DNA of 15,234 bases. Source: Spirochaetia bacterium. GTDB taxonomy: Bacteria; Spirochaetota; Spirochaetia; Treponematales; Breznakiellaceae. The position numbers were made by a program, and so were the translations under genes. Every line of letters begins with the position of its first letter. Within the stretch, counting starts at the first letter, position 1. The DNA lies in the NCBI GenBank assembly GCA_025997595.1, contig BNUU01000038.1:1-15234 (forward strand), given 5' to 3'. Shown piece after piece: positions 15,160-15,234 of this stretch. The notes under the pieces were generated by a model, which saw nothing but the letters and a program-made list of their open reading frames with translations, did not search any database and was not told where the DNA came from.

Positions 15160-15234
15160 ATGAAAAAGCGGAGAAAGCCCCACATCTTCGACCGGCTGTT
15201 CAAGCAGCTGATGCACCTGTCAAAAAAGGCCGTA
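15160..15234 (+). CDS. Rpn-like nuclease/transposase family protein, N-terminal 25 residues
   Basis: The frame starts at ATG 15160, one base after the palindrome, and reads MKKRRKPHIFDRLFKQLMHL then SKKAV to the window edge without a stop. The DRLFKQLM...SKKAV pattern resembles the beginning of Rpn/PDDEXK-type putative transposases, where an Asp-x-Leu-Phe-Lys segment is typical. Only 25 residues are visible, so the family call is tentative. No separate Shine-Dalgarno is present except the AGGG of the palindrome itself, two bases from the ATG. Confidence 0.5.
   Translation, partial: MKKRRKPHIFDRLFKQLMHLSKKAV

Overview
The window looks like the chromosome of a host-associated spirochaete, most likely a Treponema-type organism of the termite or insect gut clade. 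The reasons are a very long membrane-anchored coiled-coil protein of a spirochaetal type, a porin-like outer-membrane protein with a typical treponemal leader, several lipoproteins with spirochaete-style lipoboxes, and a GC-rich genome with AT-rich promoters. The genus assignment is inference from family resemblance. No rRNA or tRNA gene and no CRISPR array was found.

Left end (1-1690): a DUF4105/Lnb-like membrane acyltransferase gene is present in two pieces on opposite strands. Its promoter-proximal 5' part reads leftwards (346 to the window edge) and its 3' part reads rightwards (593-1672). The pieces share a perfect 118-bp inverted repeat, and a truncated TPR gene lies between them. This is either an invertible or duplicated segment, or a fold-back assembly chimera at a contig end.

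Centre-left (1688-7750): a convergent glucosaminidase lipoprotein, then radC, then a 1,137-residue coiled-coil protein that converges on radC so that both stop codons share one CTAG. A HAD-family phosphatase follows, then about 290 bp holding two long composite hairpins. The hairpins are copies of one repeat family in opposite orientation, with conserved modules around variable stems.

Centre (7751-11430): a secreted protein of unknown function with a Cys-containing NCSGF motif, a divergent HtrA/DegP-type serine protease, and a PD-(D/E)XK nuclease-like protein.

Right (11446-15234): a complete tyrosine recombinase, a small lipoprotein, a porin-like beta-barrel gene broken by a G9 tract (a phase-variation candidate) and closed by a strong terminator, and the first codons of an Rpn-like nuclease/transposase gene.

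A 12-bp palindrome, CCCTATATAGGG, sits one base upstream of the start codons of radC and of the Rpn-like gene, and a one-base variant precedes the PD-(D/E)XK gene. The window is therefore mainly cell-envelope functions (lipoprotein processing, wall turnover, periplasmic proteolysis, porin) with nucleic-acid and mobility genes between them.
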